DNA of 64,000 nucleotides from Tenebrio molitor. Taxonomy: Eukaryota > Arthropoda > Insecta > Coleoptera > Tenebrionidae. Where the stretch lies: contig NC_091048.1 in NCBI RefSeq assembly GCF_963966145.1, positions 10,044,001 to 10,108,000 of the forward strand. The letters run 5' to 3'. Position numbers and translations under genes: made by a program. Below the pieces are notes generated by a model. It worked only from the letters and a program-made list of their open reading frames with translations. It had not been told where the DNA came from and searched no databases. Of this stretch, positions 1-10,125 are shown one piece after another. Each line of letters opens with the position of its first letter. Position 1 is the first letter of the stretch.

Positions 1-1
1 T

Positions 2-1269
2 GGAAGTAAACAACAGACCATTGCCCAGTCGTTAGCTTGTAGCTCAGTAACAGATGAACAAGAATTTTACTTTGATTTATGTAATTCGATGGTATCTTCT
101 AATAAAAGTTTTTTACAAAAATACACTGGCAGACATGTTCTGCAGAATCAACCCTTCGCAAAAGCTATGTCGACTTAGTTTACAAAAATGTAATCGAAGA
201 AATAAAGAAGATAATTGCAAATAATTATATATGGTTCTGTGTAGATGAAACCACAGATTCTTGTGGACGATACATAGCTCATTTAATGATTGGAGTATTG
301 GATGAAAATTGTGCATCAAACGCGTTTTTAATTAGTTCTAAGCAGTTAGAACAAACTAACAACAATACTGTTACTCGATTCATCAATGAAGGATTAACAA
401 ACTTCTTTTTGCCAAACCCTGTACCAAACAAGAAAATATTGCTGATGCTTTCCGACGCTGCTGCCTATATGGTGAAAACATATTCCAATTTAAAAATCTT
501 TTATGAAAATTTAACCCACTGCACTTGTCTAGCACACGGGCTCAATCGTGTGGCGGAAACTATTAGGATGCAGTTTCCACTGGTAAATACTTTAATCAGT
601 GCTGGAAAGAAAATGTTCTTAAAGGCTCCCTTGAGAGTTCAAATATTTCGAGAAAAAATGCCAAACGTACCACTTCCCCCTGAACCCATTTTAACAAGGT
701 GGGGTACATGGCTGGCTGCTGCTTGTTATTATGCCGATCATTTTGATTCCTTCAAGGAAATTGTGTTAGAATTTTCACCATCCACTTCTGAAGCAGTTAC
801 AAAATGTCAAAAAGTCTTAAAAAATGAAACAGTCAAAAAAAACTTGGCATTTATCAAGACTAACTACAGTTTCATTGTCGAAGCCATAAAAAAGCTGGAA
901 ACGAGGGATCTTCCTTTGGTAGAATCGGTTGAAATAATAGAAAATTTTGAAAAAGAAGTCGCAAAAGTAAGAGGACCTTTTGGTAATACTGTTTCAAAAA
1001 AAATGAATGAAGTTTTAACTAAGAATGAAGGATTAATGATTTTGAAAAAAATATCAAAAGTCATAAAAGGAGACATTCTTGAAAATCTGACGATAGATGT
1101 ACCTATTAATATTATTCCGAAATTTAAAAACGCTCCCATTACTAGTGTGGAGGTCGAACGAAGTTTTTCTTTCTTCAAAAATGTTCTTACCGACAGAAGA
1201 ATGGGATTTTCAGTTGAAAATTTAGAAAAACACCTGATTATTAGTTCATTTAGAAATGATTCTGCATAA
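2..1269 (+). pseudogene. hAT-family transposase, 5' end outside the window, one frameshift
   Basis: A DNA-transposon transposase that would cut and join hAT element ends in the nucleus. The frame is open from base 2 to about 135 and then continues in another frame to the stop at 1267-1269, so one frameshift near 135-145 breaks it. The longest open piece (from 286) is 327 residues. Visible hAT features are the segment CVDETTDS (first catalytic Asp region, about 241-264), LMLSDAAAYM (second Asp region), an RWGTWL segment, and a C-terminal dimerisation block with SVEVERSFSFFK followed by LEKHLIISSF. The N-terminal zinc finger must lie upstream of the window. The C-terminal block is well conserved, so the family call is firm; the subgroup is not determined. 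Confidence 0.8.
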
Positions 1270-1552
1270 AGTGAATAGGTAGAAAAGTGTCTTTTTTAGA
1301 TCTGTCACTCTATGCTTTAGTGTTTTTAGCAATTGTTTTATTTTATGTTTGAGTTAACTTTAGTTTTGAGATAATAAACAAGTAAATATTTAATATATCA
1401 ATTTATTCATTGAGTTTTGAACTAATTATTTACTGTAACCTTTGAGCTTATTTTAAAATTTTATGCCATTTTTTATGCTTATTTTCTAAAATTTTTATGC
1501 TTATTTAAGCGCTTATTTTGTGTTTTTTTATGCTTATTAATCCGCGCTCTAG
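1270..1552 (+). mobile_element. 3' subterminal region and probable end of the hAT element
   Basis: This AT-rich non-coding stretch follows the hAT stop codon. Between about 1441 and 1541 the short motif tttatgcttatt and variants of it recur at least four times, as expected of hAT subterminal transposase-binding repeats. It ends in ttaatccgcgctctag (to 1552), whose complement ctagagcgcgga resembles a hAT terminal inverted repeat. The other end is outside the window, so the repeat cannot be paired and the target duplication cannot be seen. Confidence 0.55.
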
Positions 1553-1593
1553 TGATTAATTGTTTTTAGACAACAACTTGTAAAATTTTTGAA

Positions 1594-1852
1594 ATGGCAA
1601 AAAACGCAGTGAAAGTTACTTTCCTAGAGGAAATCAATAGAAAAAAACAGATTTTATTTGGAGCGTTAACACCCCAAGTAACTAAACAGACCAAGCAAAA
1701 GGCTTGGCAAGAAATTTACACCACGGCTGCAAGTTTAGGGGTAGTGTTACAAGTTACAATTAGAAATAGAATATTTAGAAAAATTAAACAGAAAAACTGA
1801 ATTAGAAATTTTAAAACTAGAAAAAGAATTAGGTATTAGTACTCGTAGTTAA
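1594..1852 (+). pseudogene. Harbinger accessory Myb/SANT-like DNA-binding protein, frameshifted
   Basis: PIF/Harbinger elements carry, besides the nuclease, a Myb/SANT-like protein that brings the nuclease to the element ends. The first frame (1594-1800, 68 residues) contains FLEEINRKKQILFGALTP and KQKAWQEIYTTAASLG, the pattern of the N-terminal Myb-like domain. It then runs out of frame. Another frame from about 1748 gives a leucine-rich coiled coil (YLEKLNRKTELEILKLEKEL) ending at 1852. At least one frameshift and probably a deletion separate the two parts. It lies convergent with the HARBI1-like gene 1901-2944, the usual arrangement for these elements. Confidence 0.6.
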
Positions 1853-1900
1853 TTTATTTGTTTTTATTAATTAAAGTGTTTTGTTAGTTGAAATAAAAAT

Positions 1901-2944
1901 TTATCGAAAATGTTGTATAATTTCTTGTAAACGTTGTCTACCAGCAACATCAACATTATCGTTCAGAAGTGGTTCGTCGTTTCTGCGAAAATTTGGAAAA
2001 TTTTCGTGTTGTATTTCTAAATTATCCCCATCTCGAGCATAATTACAAAGTGCAGCACAACACTTGATTATATTTGCTGCAAATTCAGGTTGTACTCGTA
2101 GATGATTTAAACACGGAAACTTTTCTTTCAAAATTCCAAATGCTTGCTCTATTACACTTCGAGTCTGCCTGTGTCTTCGGATGAACTGAATTTGTGCAGG
2201 ATCATTGGGATTTATGACTATCGGTGTTATAAGCCAGTTTTTCAAAGGATAAGCGCTATCACCAATAATATATCCGTTTTCAATAGGTCTCCATCCTGTT
2301 TCCATTCTTCTATACAAGCTAGAATTTCGTAAAACCCTTGCATCATGTACACTTCCCGGCCAATTTGAATTTATAAAGTAAAACTTCGAATCTGGTCCAC
2401 ATACAGCCATGACGTTAATAGAGTGGTCTCCGTACCGATCAACAAAAGCTTCCTCACCTACATTAGGCCCATCTATGGGTATTAGGACCCCATCTACCGC
2501 ACCAGTTACCAATGGCAAACCTCCAATTCGGTTAAATCCTCTTACTACTTCCATCATATTGTTTGGCCAACGTATGAGTTGTGGTCCAAGTACGCGATTA
2601 ATCGACATTGTAACGCGTTTAATGCACCTATGCACAGTGGCTTTTGATACCCCATGCATGTCGCCAACACTATGGTATTGGCAACCAGTACCAAACCAAT
2701 GCAGAGCTATTTGAATTTGTTGCTGTACACTCAAAGCATAATTTCTTTGCGTTTCGTGTTGTAACCTATGTCCAATCGCATTAGATAGGACTTCCATTTT
2801 CACAGAACTTAGTCGGAACCGTTCATTAAATTCAAAAAAAGATTGAAAACGAAAATTTATTCTTTTTCGAAATATTCTGGGACGTCTTACAATTTCGACT
2901 TGTTCATCGTCATCACTCTCACTGTCCAATAGCATAAAATACAT
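1901..2944 (-). CDS. HARBI1-like PIF/Harbinger transposase (nuclease), open
   Basis: A DDE nuclease of the PIF/Harbinger superfamily, 347 residues and uninterrupted. The N terminus is acidic (LLDSESDDDEQ). A helix-turn-helix-like stretch follows (YHSVGDMHGVSKATVHRCI). The catalytic triad can be read in GAVDGVLIPI (first Asp), GDSAYPLKNWL (second Asp) and SVIEQAFGILKEKF (Glu), with the family segment WPGSVHDARVLRNSSL between. The start at 2944 is the first Met; a Met three codons in (2935) is equally plausible. The partner Myb-like gene at 1594-1852 is broken, so the element would need a partner protein from another copy. Length and motifs match the family. Confidence 0.85.
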   Translation of the reverse strand: MYFMLLDSESDDDEQVEIVRRPRIFRKRINFRFQSFFEFNERFRLSSVKMEVLSNAIGHRLQHETQRNYALSVQQQIQIALHWFGTGCQYHSVGDMHGVSKATVHRCIKRVTMSINRVLGPQLIRWPNNMMEVVRGFNRIGGLPLVTGAVDGVLIPIDGPNVGEEAFVDRYGDHSINVMAVCGPDSKFYFINSNWPGSVHDARVLRNSSLYRRMETGWRPIENGYIIGDSAYPLKNWLITPIVINPNDPAQIQFIRRHRQTRSVIEQAFGILKEKFPCLNHLRVQPEFAANIIKCCAALCNYARDGDNLEIQHENFPNFRRNDEPLLNDNVDVAGRQRLQEIIQHFR

Positions 2945-2984
2945 TTTTTAAGTACGTATTTATTGAAATGTACGGTGCTCCCTT

Positions 2985-3190
2985 GACTTGTCAGTTTTTA
3001 CTAATAAAACTAACTAATTTTATGAGACTTGTCATTTTATGAAACAAAACGCTAGTAATTTAAGGGAAATTTGCTTGTCAGTTCTGTACTTGTCGCTTGT
3101 CACTAATCACTAGTCACTTATAGTTTTATGAAACTATAACTTGTCACATTTGTAATTTTTGAGTAGTAAAGTACTTGTCGGACAAGTTCT
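2985..3190. repeat. Subterminal acttgtc repeats of the Harbinger element
   Basis: Copies of cttgtc or its complement appear about nine times in roughly 200 bases, for example gacttgtcag, gacttgtcat, gcttgtcagt, acttgtcgcttgtcac, aacttgtcac and acttgtcggacaagt. Clustered short repeats just inside a transposon end are typical binding sites for the element's own DNA-binding protein. Nothing else was seen in 3214-3430, which holds no gene. Confidence 0.5.
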
Positions 3191-3430
3191 ATTATTTTTA
3201 TGAAACAGGCCCCTGGTGACAGAATATTAGACAAGTAAGTGAAAATTGACAGACCACGTGCAGACCACAGTTGACTGTTGACGACATTGACTGTTTCATC
3301 GTGTAGAACCTTAATAATATAAACAAATACTTAACTATTTTTAATTACCTATATCATCGTCATCAGTGTTTTAATTAAAATTATAAGAGTAAGTATAAAT
3401 AATTATCCTATTTGAATGAATAGTTGTATC

Positions 3431-3614
3431 GAGCGATCAAATTAATTTGTAATCGAGTTATCCATGGATTTGAATCCGTACGTATGTCTTTTACGATTGA
3501 TATGTCTAGATGTAACCTGTGTTTCGCGCTGTGTTTATTGAAGCGTGGAGTTCAAGTAACGATATAGGATTTCGGATTCATGGATAATTCGATTACAAAT
3601 TTATTTGATCACTC
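3431..3614. mobile_element. MITE family A, copy 1
   Basis: A short non-coding element with terminal inverted repeats. The left arm starts gagcgatcaaattaatttg and continues taatcga; the right arm ends tcgattacaaatttatttga and then tcactc, the complement with one or two changes. A second copy with the same order lies at 59195-59372, which confirms the limits. The centre carries cctgtgtttcgcgctgtgtt. No coding capacity; superfamily unknown. Confidence 0.75.
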
Positions 3615-3624
3615 TTTACCTATA

Positions 3625-3994
3625 GTCTGTCTCAATTCTAAATTTCCACCACCTGTTGAATTATGTTGGCAAAATAAAAATATTTCTAAATTGGGGATTG
3701 TTATAACCAGTTGGCAATATAATTATTTTATAAACATGATTCGAAAACAACGTAATTTACTTGACGCTAAAAGGAAAAATGCTCTAGTAAAATGTTTCGA
3801 AGAGGTAAAAAGGTTGGCACCTTTCTTTTCCTTTATTCTAAAATCTTGAGTTGTAAAAATTAGTAAAAACGACACAGAAAATGATAACCTCACAAATACG
3901 AGTACAACCTGACATATTTTTTACCAAACAGTGTTGCCGGTTATATTTCTAAGGTAGAATGCAGTGTTGGTGGAAATTTAGAATTGAGACAGAC
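3625..3994. mobile_element. MITE family B, copy 1 (forward)
   Basis: Begins gtctgtctcaattctaaatt followed by tccacca and ends with the complement tggtggaaatttagaattga followed by gacagac, so the terminal inverted repeat is about 28 bases. Internal sequence (ggttataaccagttggcaat region and cacaaatacgagtacaacct region) recurs in inverted orientation at 4191-4555. The short open frame 3580-3849 begins in MITE A and ends here and is not a gene. Confidence 0.75.
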
Positions 3995-4190
3995 TTTACA
4001 TATAGAACTAAACGTAAACTTTTAAATTATAGAATTTGCAACAAGAAGAACTGTCTTCATTGTTCTTACAAGCGCTGCCTCTTCTCCCACCATTAGACTA
4101 AATTAAAAAGTGAACGTTGGACCGGATATAGCATTAGTGACTCTTATCATAGCTCCTATATAATTAAATACGTAGTATTAAGTTGCTAAA

Positions 4191-4555
4191 GTCTGTCTCA
4201 GTTCTAAATTTCCACCAACACTGCATTCTACGTTGGAAATACAATCGGCAACACTGATTGGTGAAAAATGCGTCAGATTGTATTTGTTAGGTTATCTGTC
4301 AATTTCGGTTTTTACAACTCAAAATTTTTGAATACAGGAAAAGAACGAAAACCATTTTTAAAATGCAGCAAGTAAGTAGGTAAAAAATCAAATTCTACAA
4401 GCAAAATAAACATATAAACTAATTTTAATGTTTTCGAATCATGTTAATAAAATAATTCTATTGCCAACTTTGGTTATAAGAATCCCCAGTTTAGAAATAT
4501 TTTTATTTTGCCAACATAATTCAACAGGTGGTGGAAATTTAGAATTGAGACAAAC
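4191..4555. mobile_element. MITE family B, copy 2 (inverted)
   Basis: Same family as 3625-3994, in the opposite orientation, starting gtctgtctcagttctaaatt and ending tagaattgagacaaac. The two copies together make a large interrupted palindrome of about 930 bases with a 196-base spacer (3995-4190). The spacer has no recognised content; its right edge (gtattaagttgctaa) recurs at about 5890. Confidence 0.75.
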
Positions 4556-4559
4556 TACC

Positions 4560-4786
4560 GGGTGGTCAAGAAGGACTGTTTAAGTTGGCAGTACAATTAA
4601 GAAAATTTTTTAATTCGGTTATTTATAACACTGCAACCGGATATGTTTTGTTGGTTTATTTGACAAATATCTGATGTAGGTATAGCATTAACAACGACAA
4701 GCCATCAACAACCGGAAGTTACTCCTGTTATACGATTTAAAATACAATTCAGTGTTACCAACTTAAACAGTCCTTCTTGATCACCC
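4560..4786. mobile_element. MITE family C
   Basis: Starts gggtggtcaagaaggactgt then ttaagttgg and ends accaacttaaacagtccttc then ttgatcaccc, a nearly perfect 29-base terminal inverted repeat around about 170 bases of non-coding sequence. It lies a few bases after MITE B copy 2. No target duplication is certain. Confidence 0.7.
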
Positions 4787-4804
4787 GTATAAGCATATAG
4801 ATAG

Positions 4805-5178
4805 TACAGAGTGGAATAAAATGATTTACATCTAGTTATCTTTGCATTACCCTTGTAAAAATACGAAATTCCGCTCTACAAAAAAAGAAAGCCTAACCTC
4901 AAAATATATATTCAAATTTCAAATGTGATTTATTGCGAAGGGATGATATGAATGCAAAGTTGAGATTGAAATTAAAAAGGAACTAACAAAAGCAAGTCAC
5001 AGCTAGTGTTTGTTAATTCAATTTAGTAAATTGTAACAATTGTCAATTCGATTGATGACATTTATTGACAGAACTAATAGTACGGCACTTCGAAAAAAAA
5101 GTAGAGCGGTACAGGAAAATTTACATGTGCAAAAATTCCAAAGGTAACTAGATGTAAATCATTTTATTCTACACTGTA
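4805..5178. mobile_element. MITE family D, TA-flanked
   Basis: Left end tacagagtggaataaaatga, right end tcattttattctacactgta; the inverted arms extend over about 40 bases (gatttacatctagttatctt on the left) and a second inverted block lies further in (ccgctctac with gtagagcgg). The outermost TA on both sides fits a Tc1/mariner-type TA target duplication. No open frame. Confidence 0.7.
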
Positions 5179-5197
5179 GTAAGGATATAGCTCTTAA

Positions 5198-5877
5198 ACA
5201 GTGTGGAAATTACTCATGGAATAAATTGAATAATTTCAAAACTAATGACCTTTGTCGAAAACGCTGAAACAAGGCAATTTTTATTTCTCCTAATACTTAT
5301 TTTAAGCTACTCCATTTGCTCATGACGTCATCCATTTTTGAGATATGACGCCATCACCAATTTTTTTAAATGACAACCCCCACTTTTTTCTTCTCTTTCT
5401 GCTAGACCTGCGTACTACCTAAACTATGAATTAAAAAATTTGGTAACTTACATAACAATTTTTTTGAGAAAATGACAAATTTTACTTCAAAACTTAATTT
5501 AACTTTTAATGTCTTCAATTTTTTTTCTATGTGGTTATTTAAAATCGAGGATTTACTTCAATAGACCAAACAATTTAGAAGATTTACGACACAAAATTCG
5601 CGCTGAAATGGAACAAATTAGCCCTAACATTATTGAGCGCGGTGTACAATGTTAGGTAGTAAGAAGGCCTACCAGAAAGATGACAAAAAAGTGGGGGTTG
5701 TCGTTTAAAAAAATTGGTGATGACGTAATAGTTCAAAAATGGATAACGTCACGAACAAGTGAAGCAACTTAAAATAAGCACTATGAGAAATAAAAATTGA
5801 ACTGTTCCAGCGTTTTCGACAAATGTCATTAGTTTTGAAATTACTGAATTTATTCCATAAGTAGTTTCCACACTGTA
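5198..5877. mobile_element. MITE family E, long terminal inverted repeats
   Basis: About 680 bases with inverted arms of nearly 200 bases: the left arm runs acagtgtggaaattactcat onward through aatgacaacccccactttt, and the right arm reads back the same sequence and ends gtttccacactgta. The whole unit can fold into a long hairpin. The core (tgagaaaatgacaaatttta, caatagaccaaacaatttag, cattattgagcgc) also occurs in the element at 55499-56379. No protein is encoded. Confidence 0.75.
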
Positions 5878-5879
5878 TA

Positions 5880-6209
5880 ATTAAGTAGATAGTATTAAGT
5901 TGCTAAGTATATAGATCGAGGTACAGCTTGACCAGAATAGCTTGGCGGATGAGATGCGCACAAGAGGAAACGAGCGAGTCTCTGTAAGACAAGGATATGG
6001 CTATGGTTGTAGGACGGTACACTCAATGAAGCAAATCTGCTCAAAACAGCCCGGACATCCTGTTCACTTGAAGCTTGAAGCGCAGATTTTCGCCCGTTTG
6101 TACACGATCTAAACACTTCCAGACCCAACAGACAAGTGCGCTCCGCTAGTGGGAGGCATTTCAGTCCACTGCGTCACCCGCCAACCTGTTCTGGTCGACC
6201 TGTATAACA
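5880..6209. other. Unassigned stretch before the THAP gene
   Basis: About 330 bases, less AT-rich than the flanks. It holds a minus-strand open frame of 77 codons (6128-5895) with no motif I recognise. It could be the 5' flank of the P-element P1 or a piece of an older element. Nothing firmer can be said. Confidence 0.3.
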
Positions 6210-6447
6210 ATGAGCCTTCCAGGTAAATTGCGATACAGGTGTTGCGCACCTTCTTGTCAAAATTTGTATTTGACAGAAATTAGTGATCCGACTTACGTTA
6301 ATAGGCGTTTTTTTAAATTTCCGAGAGATGAAAGACAACATTATTTTGTGGCATGATATTTTTCAAAGTCACATTAATGTTGACCTTAATTTATCAAAAA
6401 CTAATTATCTTTGTGGAGATCATTTCAAACCAGAATGTTTTTACTAA
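6210..6447 (+). pseudogene. THAP zinc-finger domain of P-element-like transposase P1, frameshifted
   Basis: THAP domains are C2CH zinc fingers that bind P-element ends. From the ATG at 6210 the reading gives RCCAPSCQN (first Cys pair) and RRFFKFPRDERQH. The frame then shifts near 6340, and the continuation gives LWHDIFQ (the conserved Trp), NYLCGDHFKPECFY (the Cys-X2-His ligands) and a stop at 6445-6447. The order CxxxC, FPRD, W, CGDHF is that of a complete THAP domain. One frameshift and the early stop make this copy non-functional. It is the N terminus of the transposase that continues at 6539 and 8109. Confidence 0.75.
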
Positions 6448-6538
6448 TATCTTATATTCAAGATTGCATGCATAAATGTGCATTCCCCTCATTTGTTAAT
6501 ATATCAAATCCAAAAGCGACTCCACAGTAATTTCCTGA

Positions 6539-6823
6539 ATGTCGATGGACCTGTTATTTATTAGCTCGTCTCAGAATAACAGTGAATGTATTGAGGATCT
6601 AACGTTCGATAACGAGCATTTGACAAAGAAGGCTATTGTTAAAAGAAACCTATTGTTTGAGAACGATGTTACACCTCCACCTAAAAGACAAAGACTGCCG
6701 AAAAATACATCTAATAGTATTCTGGCCTCCATTGGTGTCACACGCGTTAAGAATTTAACTCCTAGAAAAAAGAAACTATATTTTATAATACATAAAAAGA
6801 ATGCCCTTAAAATAAATAAATTG
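6539..6823 (+). pseudogene. P1 transposase, linker and coiled-coil segment
   Basis: Open from 6539. It contains a basic nuclear-localisation-like patch (PPPKRQRLPK) and then LTPRKKKLYFIIHKKNALKI, which resembles the leucine-rich segment that follows the THAP domain in P-element/THAP9 transposases. The element's own sequence ends at about 6823, where the mariner terminal repeat starts; the frame runs on into it by chance. It continues on the far side of the mariner at about 8109. Confidence 0.55.
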
Positions 6824-8087
6824 CAGAGACTGACGAAAAACCTTTGATGCTGTATCTTGCTTATTTTTTATCCGATTTGAATAAATGACACATCAAATGA
6901 AATAATTTTGAAAACACTTCAATACCAACTAAATAAAAAAAAAATATTGCTTCCAGTTTTTGACAGATTAACATCAGCTTCTTTTTTTCAAATAGCACTG
7001 TACATTTTTCTTTATTCAGTATTGTAGAGATTTGTCTTCTAAATATAAAAATCCAAAGAACTATACCCATTCATTAAACAAAAGTCAAGAAATTAAAGAG
7101 TAAATGTACAAAATTTAAAAATCAAGTGACCGAAATAAACAAGAGAGAAGTTTGTTCTAAATGCTCGAAATGACTAAGTAAGCTCTGAGTATTCATTTGT
7201 CAAAACAGTTTGATAATAATAATGTTGCTGTGGAAGAAAATTTCCAAAGACGATTTAGTGTTAACGTGTGGTGTGGCATTTTTGGAGATAGAATGGACTA
7301 GTGAGTCCCTTTTTTATTGATAGCAGTCTCAATTAAACACAATATCATATTATTTATTATCAAACGAAATAAGCAATTTTCTGGATGAGATACCATTAGC
7401 AGTGTTGAAAAGAGTCGTGTTTCATCAGGACGGGGCCATACCACATAATGCACGCATGAATTTTGTATTTTTAAATCATTTAAATCATTTTGGTGAACGA
7501 CGAAAGGGTGCTCATGGAGCTATTCGATGGCCCGCTAGATCCCCAGATTTGAATCCATTGGATTTCTTTATATTCATTCGAAACTTTAGAGACAATGTTT
7601 ATTTGACCCCATCAGGTAGCCAAAAAAAGTAAAAAAAGAAGATAGTGCGAGTATGTCAGGAAAAACCCTGAATTTTTTTACTGAATGCAAAGGTGGGCAT
7701 TTCTAGAAGGTATCGACAGTGTCTGCAACAGCATTGAGGAAGTTTTGAGCAACTATTATAGATTTTGCATTGTTTACAAATTTGATTACTTGATTTTTTA
7801 TTTTAAATTTTTTTCATCTAAAATGCATTTTTTGTTTTTTCTTTTAATGTAAGAATATTCAGAAGGACATTCTTTATAAGAACGAATAAAAAAATATATA
7901 CAGTGTAATTTGAAAAAAAAAAAGTTGGCTATCGTCTATCAAAAAATAGATGTCGAAAAAAATATCGAATAGGATAATGATCAAGTGTTTTTCGAACTAT
8001 TTCAATTTTCATTTGATGTGTCAGTTATTCAAATCGGATAAAGAATAAGTAAGATACAGCGTTAAAGGTTTTTCGTCAGTCACCCTG
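6824..8087 (+). mobile_element. Mariner-type element, copy 1, inserted in P1
   Basis: Left end cagagactgacgaaaaacct, right end ttttcgtcagtcaccctg followed by TA. The inverted arms extend about 75 bases (gctgtatcttgcttattttt and tccgatttgaataaatgaca on the left, mirrored on the right). It separates two parts of the P1 transposase. A second copy of almost exactly the same length (1264 versus 1265 bases) lies in opposite orientation at 39091-40355. The left terminal TA appears to have changed. Confidence 0.8.
7252..7735 (+). pseudogene. Mariner-family transposase relic (DDE domain)
   Basis: The best piece (7402-7632) reads VVFHQDGAIPHNARMNFVF and then IRWPARSPDLNPLDFFIFIR, the second catalytic Asp block (QDGAxPH) and the third Asp block (PDLNPLDFF) of mariner-type transposases. 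Upstream, out of frame, NVWCGIFGDRM is also recognisable. The N-terminal DNA-binding region is missing, so this is a deleted copy unable to move by itself. Confidence 0.75.
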
Positions 8088-8108
8088 TATATTAGTAAAC
8101 AAAGAACA

Positions 8109-10125
8109 GAAATTAAGCCTAACTTTAATCGTTCTAAGGAAGAAGTGTTACATAGGCCTTGGTAAAGGTTGGGACCCTGTAGCTCGTGAACTTTTAAGTG
8201 CGCAAATTTCAAATTCTTCAAAAGAACGGTACTCTTGGACTATGCCAAGTAAAATGTTTGCGTTAGCTTTATATAAACGTGGCCCTAAAGCATATCGTTT
8301 TTTGAAGAACTTCATGCCTTTGCCGTCCAAAAATACATTAGCAGACTGTTTAAAATCTTTACCATTGCAGACGGGAATAAACAATAAATTGCTATCACGA
8401 TTAAAAAGAAAAGTTTTAAAAATGAAGGACGTTGATAAGTACGTTTCATTAGTATTTGACGAAATTCAGTTGTCCAAAGGGTTGCAGTATTGTGCAGGAA
8501 ATGACGAGATGGTGGAATGTGTTGATTTGGGACGACAAAATAGGTCTAATAAATTGGCGAAACATGCCTTAGTTTTTTTGATTCAGGGCTTACATCTTAA
8601 ATTTAAACAACCAATTGCATATTATTTTACGGAGAACTCTATTCCATCCATAAAATTAAAAGAAATTATTGCGATGTTAAGGAGTTACAAGGTATAGGCT
8701 TTAAACCAGTTGCAACTATTTGCGATCAAGGCTCCACGAATAGAAAGGCCATATCTGATTTAATCAAAAGCTCCAACGAACCATTTTTTAGTGTAAACGG
8801 GCAAAAGATTTATGCACTATATGATCCTCCTCACCTGTTAAAAAAATACTTGCAACGCTCTGTACAAATATAATATTCTGTTTGACGACCACAAACTTGC
8901 CAAATTTGAACATATTAAGCAGTGTTTCGACATTGATAAAACTAGAACATTTCAGATGATGCGCAGCTTACGGGAGATATATTTTAAATTAGGCGGTTTC
9001 AATCCACTTAAAATGAAAGTTAGCGTAGCTGCCAAAACCTTAAGCTACACTGTGGCCGCAGCTATAGAATCCATGTGTAGTAGTAACAATTTATTACCAC
9101 CAGAAGCCATCATTACTGCCGAATTTATCGGTATTGTTGACCGATTATCGGACTCATTTTGCGGAAGTGGTAAAATGAAAATGTGCAAACCCTTGAGACG
9201 GCCTCTATCAGCTTCAAGCGCCCATGTATTATTTTGGAGTGACATGGTAAAAAAAATAAGTAATTGGAAATTTGTTGACAAAATTCCAGGTGAGGTAAAA
9301 GGCTCAATGCCATTTAAAGATGGGTCGATACAGTCAATAAATGCCGTTAAGGGGTTATGGGGGGAATTGCATAGTCAGCAGTTTAAGTTTTTGAGGACAC
9401 GCGCCTTGAACCAGGAGTGTGTTGAGAATCTTTTTTCCCGTATAAGGCTATATAGCGCTGGTAATTTTAAACCCAATTGTTACCAGTTCGTGTCGGCCTT
9501 GAAAACAGCGATTTCAAATAATTTGGTAACACGAGCTAGGGGAACTAACTGCGAAATTGATGAACACAGTCTGTTAGAAAACTTACAGGATTTTCTAGAA
9601 ACTGGTTCTCACAGTTTAGGAAAACCGATTGTTGACCACAACGAATTACTAGAAGTTGAACTACCAGAAATGGAAATTTATTTGGATCCTGCCAATTGTG
9701 ATAGCCAAGCGATATGTTACGTCGCTGGTTACTTAATGAAAAAAGTAAAAAATAACTGTGACATTTGCTGCAACGTCTTAACAACTGACACACTTTTACC
9801 GGATCATATTTTTGTAATGTTTAAAGAATATGATAATAAGAACAGACTAAATTATGCTAGTCCTCATTTAATAAAATTTGTTGGCCAAGTTAAATGGATT
9901 TTCGTATATGTGATTGAAAAGTACAGGCACATAGGGAATATTAAGGCTAAACTTTTTGATTTGGTGCAGCACACTGTGAATTTTCAGTGGTACTCATGTG
10001 CGGAGCACAGTAAAACACTGACACTTTCCTCCCTTACTTTAATTATAAAAAAATATTGTGATGATATTCGTAGAAATAACAATAATCGTCATATTTGTAA
10101 AAGAAAGTTACAAATACTAGGATAG
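8109..10125 (+). pseudogene. P1: THAP9/P-element-like transposase, catalytic and C-terminal parts
   Basis: This continues the transposase started at 6210. The first open piece (about 8161-8696) includes KMFALALYKRGPKAYRFL and VSLVFDEIQLSKGLQY. A frameshift at about 8690 leads to CDQGSTNRKAI and YDPPHLLKKYLQ, and another at about 8850 to HIKQCF. The last open piece (8956-10125, 389 residues) has SVAAKTLSYTVAAAIES, LNQECVENLFSRIR (the P-element segment near the last acidic residue) and AICYVAGYLMKKVKNNCDIC. At least two frameshifts in this part, in addition to the THAP frameshift and the mariner insertion. Homology to P-element transposases is clear from motif order; activity is lost. Confidence 0.75.

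Larger units (their letters stand above)
1594..3213. mobile_element. PIF/Harbinger element, left end not found
   Basis: The unit consists of a Myb-like relic on + and an intact nuclease on -. The right end is supported by the sequence tttttatgaaacaggcccc ending near 3213, preceded from about 2990 by many short acttgtc/cttgtca copies, which look like subterminal binding repeats. No matching repeat was found left of 1594, where the hAT end lies directly adjacent; the left terminus may be lost or replaced. Calling the right terminus is inference from the repeat density and the abrupt change of sequence. Confidence 0.55.

Noticed and set aside
3580..3849. 89-codon open frame on +
   Set aside because: It starts inside MITE A and ends inside MITE B copy 1, and the inverted copy of the MITE has no such frame. 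It is a chance frame.
5895..6128. 77-codon minus-strand frame resembling a retroelement tail
   Set aside because: No motif or neighbour supports it and composition alone is not enough.
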